This document shows positions 44,477-51,981 of a stretch of DNA of 64,000 bases, one piece after another. Numbering within the stretch: the stretch's first letter is position 1; every line of letters starts with the position of its first letter. Below the pieces are notes generated by a model. That model made no database searches. It worked only from the letters and a program-made list of their open reading frames with translations, and had not been told where the DNA came from. This DNA is from Flavobacterium lutivivi (lineage in GTDB: Bacteria > Bacteroidota > Bacteroidia > Flavobacteriales > Flavobacteriaceae): assembly GCF_014642275.1 (NCBI RefSeq), contig NZ_BMIM01000002.1:62001-126000 (forward strand), read 5' to 3'. A program made the position numbers and the translations under genes.

Positions 44477-44967
44477 TATACTTGCAAGACAGTAATGTTT
44501 TTATTCAAGCTCATCGAATGTATTACCCTTTCGATGTAGTTCCAAGTTTTTGGAAGAAATTGATTGATTTGGCTGATAGAGAAATTATTTACAGCATTGA
44601 CAAAGTTAAAAAAGAACTCTGTGATATTTCAAGACCAGATGAACTTTCTAACTGGTGCGTAAATGATATTAATATTGATTTTTTTGTTGATACATCTTCA
44701 TGTGTAGATAAGTATAGTGAAATTGCCTTATGGGTTAACTCTCATCCAAATTACTCACAAAATGCGAAAGATGAATTTTTAGCAACTGACTTAGCAGATC
44801 CATGGCTTGTTGCGTATGCTATTAAAAATAATTGTACTATCGTAACACTCGAAACTAGCGACCCGAACTCCAAGAAAAGAATAAAAATCCCTGATGTTTG
44901 TATCCATTTCGGGGTTCCTTACACAACACCTATACAAATGTTCCGGGATTTGAGAGAATCATTCTGA
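44473..44967 (+). CDS. DUF4411 (PIN-like) protein, putative toxin
   Basis: This 164-residue protein of the DUF4411 family has a PIN-like RNase fold. It starts IYLQDSNVFIQAHRMYYPFDVVPSFW with the first acidic residue D6, has KVKKELCDI, then ATDLADPWLVAYAIKNNCTIVTLE with further acidic residues, and ends RIKIPDVCIHFGVPYTTPIQMFRDL. PIN toxins cut RNA with a cluster of Asp residues. The upstream XRE-ImmA gene overlaps by four bases. Toxicity is inferred from family and context. Confidence 0.82.
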   Translation: MIYLQDSNVFIQAHRMYYPFDVVPSFWKKLIDLADREIIYSIDKVKKELCDISRPDELSNWCVNDINIDFFVDTSSCVDKYSEIALWVNSHPNYSQNAKDEFLATDLADPWLVAYAIKNNCTIVTLETSDPNSKKRIKIPDVCIHFGVPYTTPIQMFRDLRESF

Positions 44968-45167
44968 TAAATACTGCTATAATAGCGGTTTCGCACAATC
45001 GCTAGACTTGCATTTGCTATTTCGCCTTCATAGAGAGTAATCTAGTGGTTACAATCTCATCTTTAAAAGAAATTTTGTAGGTTTGTTTGGTTCGTACTTG
45101 CAGTAGCAAATGGTGTAAGCCGTCGAACGCTGTGTGCTATCGATTGAATATCAATAATAAAAATTAT
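44968..45167. other. 200-base structured non-coding region after the ImmA/DUF4411 module
   Basis: No gene is supported here. The stretch begins with ATACTGCTATAATAGCGGTT and contains several CG-rich words (GCGGTTTCGCACAATCGC, CCGTCGAACGCTG) unlike the rest of the window. CATTTGCTA (45011-45019) has its exact complement TAGCAAATG at 45104-45112, and outer segments also pair imperfectly, so the region can fold into one long bulged hairpin. It resembles a dispersed repeat or recombination site next to a toxin-antitoxin unit; this is a suggestion only. Confidence 0.45.
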
Positions 45168-45668
45168 ATGAAATTTACCCTAACCTTTTTATTACTATTT
45201 ATAACGTTTAACGTTGTGTCTCAAGATATAACGCTTTCTGAACAATACGAAAACGATAAATTTATAGTAAACTATCCAAAAGGTTGGAGAGTTTACACTG
45301 AAAGTGCATCTCATGTTCTTGTGCTTTACCCACCATCACTTGGCGATGAATATGAAACTAGCGTGAATTTCTTTTTAATGGAAGAAGAAAAGGAAATAAC
45401 CGATTTTGAAGCATATTTAAGACAAGCAAGAGGAATGTTTGAAATACGTGCTGATGTAAATACTAGTAATATTCTTGATAGTAAGAATGGAAAATGTATC
45501 CGTTTTGATTTTACTATGGATTTTTATGGTACCAAACTTACCGGAATACAATATCGCTACATAAATAAAGCATTAGTTTATAGTTTGTCATTTTCGGGTG
45601 AAGAAAAATCATATTTATTTTATAAAAATGTAGCCGAAGAAGTTATGAAGAGTTTTCGATTTAAATAA
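45168..45668 (+). CDS. Secreted PsbP/DcrB-like protein
   Basis: This 166-residue protein is read from the ATG at 45168, which opens a signal peptide (LTFLLLFITFNVVSQ). The body KFIVNYPKGWRVYTES...VNFFLMEEEKEITDFEAYLRQARGMF...GTKLTGIQYRYINKALVYSLSFSG follows the PsbP/DcrB-like alpha-beta fold that is common in small exported proteins. No partner is apparent. The open frame upstream of 45168 runs through the structured non-coding region and is not likely to be translated. Confidence 0.65.
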   Translation: MKFTLTFLLLFITFNVVSQDITLSEQYENDKFIVNYPKGWRVYTESASHVLVLYPPSLGDEYETSVNFFLMEEEKEITDFEAYLRQARGMFEIRADVNTSNILDSKNGKCIRFDFTMDFYGTKLTGIQYRYINKALVYSLSFSGEEKSYLFYKNVAEEVMKSFRFK

Positions 45669-45713
45669 ATCCAAAACAGCATTCAATACAATCAACCATT
45701 CACATAAAAAAAC

Positions 45714-45740
45714 AAAACCCTGAAGATTTCAGGGTTTTTT
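45714..45740. terminator. Bidirectional terminator
   Basis: AAAACCCTGAA pairs with TTCAGGGTTTT around GAT, between the converging PsbP-like and PhnA genes. Confidence 0.88.
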
Positions 45741-45761
45741 ATTCTATAATCACTAAAAGTG

Positions 45762-46337
45762 TTACTTCGTTTTCTTTACGTATTGCGTCAAAATATAAAT
45801 GTTTTGGTTTTCTACTCTTCCTTCAATAAGGTTAGCATCATCCCAAACGAGTTTAATATTATGAACTGCTGCACCACGTTTTGCGGTAAAGGTTGCGCCT
45901 TTTACATCTAAATCTTTTATCAACACCACAGAATCGCCATCTTTCAAGATGTTTCCGTTAGAATCTTTGTGGACAATTTTTCCTTCATCATCTTGGTCTT
46001 CGCCAGTTGCTTTTGCCCATTCTAATGCTTCTTCATCTAGATACATCATTTCTAGCAAATCATGATTTTTCAATCGTGCTAGCATTCGCCACGAAACCAC
46101 TTGAACAGGAAGATTTTCATTCCACATGCTATCACTCAAACCACGCCAGTCATTTGGGTTCATGGTTTCAGGATTTTCTATTTGGTCTTTTAAATTTTTT
46201 GAAATTAAAATACAGTTTTCTGGTGTGGCTTCTGTTTTGGGTTCAACTAAATAAACCAATAAATTCTCATCGGTTCCAGAAATTTCACAAACAGAACCAC
46301 TTCTATCTCTAAGTCTTTTTTCGGTAACTATACTCAT
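45762..46337 (-). CDS. PhnA-domain protein
   Basis: This 191-residue protein ends in a typical PhnA domain (about 120-191): VHKDSNGNILKDGDSVVLIKDLDVKGATFTAKRGAAVHNIKLVWDDANLIEGRVENQNIYILTQYVKK. The N-terminal part contains CEISGTDENLLVYLVEPK, a degenerate form of the zinc-ribbon region. Despite the name, the family is not proven to act on phosphonates. The gene starts 2 bases after the stop of the outer membrane protein gene, in one operon. Confidence 0.85.
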   Translation of the reverse strand: MSIVTEKRLRDRSGSVCEISGTDENLLVYLVEPKTEATPENCILISKNLKDQIENPETMNPNDWRGLSDSMWNENLPVQVVSWRMLARLKNHDLLEMMYLDEEALEWAKATGEDQDDEGKIVHKDSNGNILKDGDSVVLIKDLDVKGATFTAKRGAAVHNIKLVWDDANLIEGRVENQNIYILTQYVKKTK

Positions 46338-46339
46338 TT

Positions 46340-46834
46340 CTATAAATTAAAAGATGCGCCAATAACAAACATAAACTGATTGTTGTAGTGTTCAAAACCA
46401 TTTACATCGGTATCATATCGAGCAAGAGGAACTGAAGCTTCTGTAAAAACACCAAAACCATCTGTAAAGAAATATCTTGCGCCAAGATGTCCGCCAAAGT
46501 TTCTTAAACCAAGGTGTAAACCTGGATAAATATCTATGTTGTCATCTAGTTTGAAAACGTTTCCAATATTAGCATTAAAACGAACTTTTAGATCAGCTCT
46601 ATCTTCAAATCTTGGTTTTACGTCTGCAATTTTATCTGCGTTGAGCATATAACCAGCCACAATACCAAAAGACATGTTTTCACCAATACCAAAATCAGTA
46701 GAAATGCCAATTCCAGTTCCGCCTTCTTGAAGCGTCAAACCTACTTGTCCTTTGATGTCGCCTTTACCTTTGTATGCTTGTGCATTTGCAAAACCTGCAA
46801 TTAACAAAATTGAAAGTGTTACGATTTTTTTCAT
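46340..46834 (-). CDS. Outer membrane beta-barrel protein
   Basis: This 164-residue protein starts at the ATG 46834, which gives a signal peptide ending FANAQ. The body has alternating strands with glycine and aromatic residues (GQVGLTLQEGGTGIGISTDFGIGENMSFGIVAGYML...PGLHLGLRNFGGHLGARYFFTDGFGVFTEASVPLARYD) and ends FMFVIGASFNL, as in small eight-stranded barrels. It is expected in the outer membrane. It precedes the PhnA gene by 2 bases. Confidence 0.75.
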   Translation of the reverse strand: MKKIVTLSILLIAGFANAQAYKGKGDIKGQVGLTLQEGGTGIGISTDFGIGENMSFGIVAGYMLNADKIADVKPRFEDRADLKVRFNANIGNVFKLDDNIDIYPGLHLGLRNFGGHLGARYFFTDGFGVFTEASVPLARYDTDVNGFEHYNNQFMFVIGASFNL

Positions 46835-46926
46835 CTGTACAAAATATTTAAAATTAAGGAAGATGGAATACTCTTGTTGTCCATTTCCGGTGAGTTTGAA
46901 ATTTTTACAAAAGTAATTCAAATATG

Positions 46927-47664
46927 TTAATTTCTTCCTCTTTCGCTTGGATAAAGTGTTGGTAATGGCTCACTTTGCCAGAATTCTTTGCTATCAACAT
47001 CCATAATTGATAGTTTTCCTCTAAAAGCTGCTCCGGTATCAATATTCCAAATATTGGCTTTGTTTACCGGAATAGTCATGTCAATTCTGGTTACTGGAGT
47101 ATGACCAATATAGATTTCTTGATAATGCGTAAATCTTTTTGGATAGAGCGAACTCTCTTTGCTAATGGATATATCCAATGCTAAAGCTGTTTCCCAAAGT
47201 GTTCTATCCCAAGAAAACAACTTTGGAAAATATTCATATTCTATACCGTTCATGTTAGTAAATCCAGCATGAATGAACAATCTGTTTTGTTCATCTAGAT
47301 AATAATCTTCTAGTTTATCCAAAAAGTCGATGTGCTTCAATCTTTGTTTATACGAATAACTTCCGTAGGCTAGAACAGTGGCTTCACCACCATGCTTATA
47401 CCACATTTTTACATCAAAATTCTTGGTGTTTTCTGTTAACCAATCGAGCAATAACTCATCATGATTTCCTTTTATAAAAATGCATTTTTGGTGTTGGGAA
47501 AGTTCTATCAAAAAATCTATAACTTGAGGCGATTGGCTCCATCCATCTACATAATCTCCTAGAAAAATTAGCGTATCATTTTTTGAAACAGCTGCTCGTT
47601 CAAAAATTTGATGCAATGCTCTCAATCCGCCGTGAATATCGCCAATAACTAATGTTCTACCCAT
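46927..47664 (-). CDS. Calcineurin-like metallophosphoesterase (Ser/Thr phosphatase or Ap4A hydrolase type)
   Basis: This 245-residue enzyme has the metal-binding motifs GDIHGGLRAL, GDYVDGWSQSP and GNHDELL in the N-terminal half, and later His residues in IHAGFTN and YIGHTPV. This set is that of bacterial PPP-like phosphatases. The substrate is unclear: phosphoproteins or dinucleoside polyphosphates. It lies alone. A -7 element TATTTTTG at 47686-47679 gives a leader of about 11 bases. Confidence 0.9.
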   Translation of the reverse strand: MGRTLVIGDIHGGLRALHQIFERAAVSKNDTLIFLGDYVDGWSQSPQVIDFLIELSQHQKCIFIKGNHDELLLDWLTENTKNFDVKMWYKHGGEATVLAYGSYSYKQRLKHIDFLDKLEDYYLDEQNRLFIHAGFTNMNGIEYEYFPKLFSWDRTLWETALALDISISKESSLYPKRFTHYQEIYIGHTPVTRIDMTIPVNKANIWNIDTGAAFRGKLSIMDVDSKEFWQSEPLPTLYPSERGRN

Positions 47665-47697
47665 AAAATTATTTTCAACAAAAATAGAAATATGATT

Positions 47698-48843
47698 TTA
47701 TTTACCACCATATTTTACTTTTCGAAATACACGCATCACTTCTTTAAAATTGTTGTAAATATTTTTGTTCAAATTTGATTTTAACAACAGCTTTGCCTCG
47801 ATAAGTTTCTGTTTTGCTTCTTCAAAACCATTCAAATAGCAAATCATTAAAGTATAAGGAATATTCTCGAGGTCTTTTTGTTCGGTATCTACAAGTTGTG
47901 TTCCTTTTTGAAGCTTATTCAACAGAGCAAGATTTGAATTGTAAATATGATGAAGCATTTTTCTATTGTACTGTGGCGGTTCAAAAAGCATTTCGGTTTC
48001 TATTTTATAGTATCCATTGTCAAAAAAAGTGAGTTTTTGTTGCTCTAATGGATAATAGCTGGTTTTATCATTCAATCCCAACGGAACATACTCCGTTATG
48101 GTAAACGAATTTTCATCAAATGAAATGGTAACATCATCTTGAGCAGAATAGAAGAGTTTTACTTGTTCGTTTACCAACTCAATATCTACACGCGAAAGAA
48201 AATTTTTATCTCTAATTTTCTTTGGAATTCCTGCCCAACAAATGACAAAAAGTTCTTTAAAAACTTTGTATTGCGAAAGCATATCGCCATGTCTTTCGAC
48301 CATAAAATTCATAACACCATCCAACGTATGTGCAATGCTATTTCTCGAATTATTCTCTATGCTGATAATCGTTTCGACATTTGTTTTGGAATAAGGTATT
48401 TTTTCTTCTGTTGGAATTGAATTACTTCCTACTCTCACAAAGCTAGTTCCAGCTGGTATAGTATGAATTCCTTTCTTAAAAAAAGATGTTTTTGATTTTG
48501 GTCTAATCGTAACCAACCCTACAACTCTATCTTTTGGCAAATTGGGAAAAGGTACATTTTCATATTGGATTTTTGGAGGATTTTCGAGAAAAGCATTCAC
48601 AAGATTTTGAATTCGGCTATCATCAAAAAAATCATCTCCAACTATTTCATTGCTTTCATCTTCAACACCAACAACTATATAGGAATTATTGGAAGGATTA
48701 GAATTAGACAAGGCACAAATATGCTTCAGGAACTTAGCTTTTCCTTCTTTTGAATGTAGATTAAGCTGTCGCTTCTTGTCATAAAAACTACTCTCATCAT
48801 TGTGAGCTAAAAGATTTTTGATAAGAAGACGTTTGTTAATCAT
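47698..48843 (-). CDS. AlbA_2 (Schlafen-like) domain protein
   Basis: This 381-residue protein has an AlbA_2 DNA-binding/ATPase-like domain (about 15-150): E-S-S-F-Y-D-K-K near the start, FLKHICALSNSNPSNNSYIVVGVEDESNEIVGDDFFDDSRIQNLVNAF and VGLVTIRPKSKTSFFKKG. The rest (about 160-381) has no motif I recognise. The family appears in regulators, and in other bacteria the Schlafen-like domain occurs in defence genes. No partner is next to it, so its role is open. Confidence 0.78.
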   Translation of the reverse strand: MINKRLLIKNLLAHNDESSFYDKKRQLNLHSKEGKAKFLKHICALSNSNPSNNSYIVVGVEDESNEIVGDDFFDDSRIQNLVNAFLENPPKIQYENVPFPNLPKDRVVGLVTIRPKSKTSFFKKGIHTIPAGTSFVRVGSNSIPTEEKIPYSKTNVETIISIENNSRNSIAHTLDGVMNFMVERHGDMLSQYKVFKELFVICWAGIPKKIRDKNFLSRVDIELVNEQVKLFYSAQDDVTISFDENSFTITEYVPLGLNDKTSYYPLEQQKLTFFDNGYYKIETEMLFEPPQYNRKMLHHIYNSNLALLNKLQKGTQLVDTEQKDLENIPYTLMICYLNGFEEAKQKLIEAKLLLKSNLNKNIYNNFKEVMRVFRKVKYGGK

Positions 48844-48856
48844 TATGAAGCACGAT

Positions 48857-48918
48857 TTACGAAGTACAAAGTACGAAGTAAATCAACAACTTCACACCTC
48901 TAACTTCTAACTTCGTAT
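48857..48918. repeat. Stuttered-word inverted repeat (TACGAAGTACAAAGTACGAAG type)
   Basis: The left arm repeats TACGAAGTACAAAGTA words; the right arm holds TCTAACTTCTAACTTCGTA. The words match those at 7893-7925. The element lies in the gap between the AlbA_2 and aldo/keto reductase genes. Confidence 0.55.
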
Positions 48919-48921
48919 ATT

Positions 48922-49791
48922 TTAAGGCACTTTATTCCCCATACTTTCTGTCCAAATAGCAAACCAGTCTGTTTTTTCCATTGGTAACGAAACCGCTTTC
49001 ATGAGTTGTTGAATTCTTGCAATATTTACAGTTCCTGCTACAGGAATTATCTTTGCTGGATGTTGCAAAACCCATGACAACAAAATAGTATCAGAACCTA
49101 CTCCATATTTTTCAACGAGTTGAACTAGCAATCTTTTCAACCTTCTGGTTTGTTCAATATCTTCTCTAAAAACTGTTCCGAGAGGATTCCAAGAAAGTGG
49201 TCTGATTTTATGGATTTGCATATAATCAAGGCTTCCATCAAGCATAGCTTCATGATGCGTAGCCGAAAATTGAATTTGATTGCAACAAACTTCGGTTCTT
49301 GATCGAATTAAATCCGTTTGTGAAGAGGTGAAATTTGATAATCCAAAATCAATTATTTTGCCTTCTGTTTTTAATTTAGAAACCGCTTCGGCTATTTCAT
49401 CTGCGACCATCAAAGGACTTGGTCTGTGAAGTAGTAAAATATCTAAATAATCTGTTTTTAAATTTTTTAGTGAATTTTCTACAGACCAAATGATGTAATC
49501 TTTTGAGTAATCATAATGTTTTATAGGATTATTTCTTCCTTTTGTATGTTGTATCCCACATTTAGAAATCAACTGAATTTTCTCTCTTGCAATACCACTT
49601 TCTACAAATGCTTTCCCAAAATCACTCTCGGTAGTATAATCGCCATAAATATCAGCATGGTCAAAAGTGGTTATTTTGTTTTCTGAACAAATTGAAATGA
49701 GATGAGCCATATCTCTAGTAGATAGATTTTTATCCCAAATTCCCCAATTCATTGTTCCAGCTATAATAGGTGAAATTGTTGTTTTCATCAT
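48922..49791 (-). CDS. Aldo/keto reductase
   Basis: This 289-residue NADPH-dependent oxidoreductase with a TIM barrel has the catalytic tetrad D44, Y49, K77 and H122 (FDHADIYGDY, LISKCGI, LLLHRP). It resembles the YdhF-type oxidoreductases (GTMNWGIWDKN, SGIAREKIQLISKCGI, IIPVAGTVN). The substrate is unknown. It is cytoplasmic and monocistronic. The start could also be the second Met. Confidence 0.9.
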   Translation of the reverse strand: MMKTTISPIIAGTMNWGIWDKNLSTRDMAHLISICSENKITTFDHADIYGDYTTESDFGKAFVESGIAREKIQLISKCGIQHTKGRNNPIKHYDYSKDYIIWSVENSLKNLKTDYLDILLLHRPSPLMVADEIAEAVSKLKTEGKIIDFGLSNFTSSQTDLIRSRTEVCCNQIQFSATHHEAMLDGSLDYMQIHKIRPLSWNPLGTVFREDIEQTRRLKRLLVQLVEKYGVGSDTILLSWVLQHPAKIIPVAGTVNIARIQQLMKAVSLPMEKTDWFAIWTESMGNKVP

Positions 49792-50016
49792 ATAAAATTG
49801 ATTATTGATTAAAATTTAAAAAAATTATTATTTTGCCACAAATAAAAATCGATTAGTATAAGGTCTTAAAATTATGAAAAGAAAATCATAAAACATCCTT
49901 AATATTAATCATTTTATTTAACATTTAACGCATTATTAACAACATCAATAGGATTAAATTTTCACTTTTGAAATGTTAAAATTTTAAACACAATTAAAGT
50001 TACTATAAATACAGAT

Positions 50017-51021
50017 ATGGAAGAAAATGTTGCTGCTTTAGACATAAGAGCTATAAACGAAAAAATAGAAAGAGAAAGTGCTTTTATTGATTTACTAACG
50101 ATGGAAATGAATAAAGTAATCGTTGGTCAAAAACACATGGTAGAACGATTGCTTATAGGTTTGCTAGGTCAAGGACATATTCTACTAGAAGGTGTTCCAG
50201 GATTAGCAAAAACATTGGCTATAAACACACTATCACAAGCGGTTCACGGTTCATTTAGCAGAATTCAGTTCACGCCAGATTTACTACCTGCCGATGTTAT
50301 TGGAACAATGATTTACAACATCAAAGCCAATGAATTTTCAATAAAAAAAGGACCAATTTTTGCCAATTTCGTTCTTGCCGACGAGATCAATCGTGCACCA
50401 GCTAAAGTACAATCGGCTTTGCTTGAAGCGATGCAAGAAAAACAAGTAACTATTGGCGATACAACATTCAAACTTGACAAACCTTTCTTGGTTCTTGCAA
50501 CTCAAAATCCAGTAGAGCAAGAAGGAACGCATCCTTTACCAGAAGCGCAAGTGGATCGTTTTATGCTAAAAACAGTTATCGATTATCCAAAAATTGATGA
50601 AGAACGATTAGTAATTCGTCAAAATTTGAAAGGCGGATTTGAAAAAGTAAATCAAGTGGTTTCATTGGAACAAATTCTTCGTGCTCAAGAAGCTGTTCGA
50701 GAAGTATATATGGACGAAAAAATTGAAAAATATATCCTCGATATCATTTTTGCTACTCGTTATCCAGAAAAATACAAACTAGAAAATTTAAAACCTTTAA
50801 TTAGCTTTGGTGCATCGCCACGTGGAAGTATCAATCTTGCAAATGCAGCAAAATGTTATGCATTTATCAAGCGTCGTGGTTATGTAATTCCCGAAGATGT
50901 TCGTGCTGTGGTTCACGATGTATTGCGTCACAGAATTGGAATTACTTACGAAGCCGAAGCCGAAAACATTACTTCGGTTGAAATCATCAACAAAATTGTA
51001 AACGAGATTGAAGTACCTTAA
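50017..51021 (+). CDS. MoxR-family AAA+ ATPase
   Basis: This 334-residue ATPase has Walker A in GVPGLAKTLA, Walker B in LADEINRAPAK, sensor 1 in VLATQNPVEQEGTHPLPEAQVDRFML and sensor 2 near GASPRGSINL. MoxR proteins act with DUF58 and VWA-domain proteins as chaperone-like complexes that insert metal or remodel targets. It begins a cluster with DUF58 and the Bat genes; a stutter element separates it from DUF58. Confidence 0.93.
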   Translation: MEENVAALDIRAINEKIERESAFIDLLTMEMNKVIVGQKHMVERLLIGLLGQGHILLEGVPGLAKTLAINTLSQAVHGSFSRIQFTPDLLPADVIGTMIYNIKANEFSIKKGPIFANFVLADEINRAPAKVQSALLEAMQEKQVTIGDTTFKLDKPFLVLATQNPVEQEGTHPLPEAQVDRFMLKTVIDYPKIDEERLVIRQNLKGGFEKVNQVVSLEQILRAQEAVREVYMDEKIEKYILDIIFATRYPEKYKLENLKPLISFGASPRGSINLANAAKCYAFIKRRGYVIPEDVRAVVHDVLRHRIGITYEAEAENITSVEIINKIVNEIEVP

Positions 51022-51025
51022 ATTT

Positions 51026-51103
51026 TAGTTGACAGTTTTCAGTTATCAGTTGGCAGTAATTCTGCTTTAACTGACAACCAACAACCGACAACCGACAACT
51101 GAA
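51026..51103. repeat. Stuttered-word inverted repeat (AACTGAC/CAGTT type)
   Basis: The left arm (51026-51057) is built of CAGTT/GTTGAC/CAGTTATCAGTTGG words; the right arm (51068-51103) of AACTGACAACC/AACCGACAACC words, their complement. It lies inside the moxR-bat cluster. Confidence 0.65.
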
Positions 51104-51108
51104 GAGAA

Positions 51109-51978
51109 ATGGAAACCAAAGACTTACTCAAAAAAGTTCGTAAAATAGAAATCAAAACCCGAAGATTGAGCGATCATATCTTTTCGGGTGAATATCACAC
51201 ATCGTTCAAAGGTCGTGGAATGACTTTTTCTGAAGTGCGACAATACCAATATGGCGATGATGTTCGTGCTATTGATTGGAATGTAACCGCTCGATACAAC
51301 GAACCTTACATTAAAGTTTTTGAAGAAGAAAGAGAACTCACGATGATGTTGATGGTAGATGTTTCGGGTTCTGAAAGTTTTGGTACAAAAAATCAATTGA
51401 AAAGCGAAATAGTAACCGAAATTGCTGCTACGATGGCGTTTTCGGCAACACAAAACAATGACAAAATTGGGTTGATTTTGTTTTCAGATGAAATCGAATT
51501 GTATATTCCACCAAAAAAAGGAAAATCACATGTTTTGCGCATCATTCGTGAACTAATTGAATTTCAAGCAAAAAGTAAAAAAACCAATCTTTCACAAGCA
51601 TTAAAATTCCTTTCGGCAACACAAAAGAAAAAAGCTATTGTGTTTTTGATATCCGATTTTATGGTCAGTGATGATTATGAGAAAACTTTGAAAATAGCAA
51701 GTAAAAAGCACGACATTACCGGAATACGAGTATATGACATTCGCGAAGAAAAAATGCCAAACATAGGTGTTGTAGAAATGGAAGATGCAGAAACTGGAAA
51801 AACAATGACGATTGACACTACTTCAAAAAAAATTAGACTACATTATGAAAAAAACTATCTCGATAAGGTAAATTACTTCAAAGATATTTTTTCTAAATGT
51901 GGTTCGGGAATAGTAAACACAAGAGTTGACGAAAGTTATGTAACGAAATTATTAGGTTATTTTAAATCAAGAAGTTAA
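51109..51978 (+). CDS. DUF58 VWA-like protein
   Basis: This 289-residue protein has the DUF58 signature FKGRGMTFSEVRQYQYGDDVRAIDWNVTARYNEPYIKVFEEERELTMMLMVDVSGS, followed by a degenerate von Willebrand A fold (DVSGSESF, LISDFM). These proteins are encoded next to moxR and presumably bind its ATPase. It is cytoplasmic. The next gene starts 3 bases later. Confidence 0.92.
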   Translation: METKDLLKKVRKIEIKTRRLSDHIFSGEYHTSFKGRGMTFSEVRQYQYGDDVRAIDWNVTARYNEPYIKVFEEERELTMMLMVDVSGSESFGTKNQLKSEIVTEIAATMAFSATQNNDKIGLILFSDEIELYIPPKKGKSHVLRIIRELIEFQAKSKKTNLSQALKFLSATQKKKAIVFLISDFMVSDDYEKTLKIASKKHDITGIRVYDIREEKMPNIGVVEMEDAETGKTMTIDTTSKKIRLHYEKNYLDKVNYFKDIFSKCGSGIVNTRVDESYVTKLLGYFKSRS

Positions 51979-51981
51979 AAA

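Noticed and set aside
45087-45167. Longer N-terminus for the PsbP-like protein
   Set aside because: The extra residues run through the structured non-coding region, and the ATG at 45168 opens a proper signal peptide.
44968-45167. Calling the structured stretch an integron attC site
   Set aside because: I could not find the paired RYYYAAC/GTTRRRY ends or an integrase gene, so I only describe the folding.
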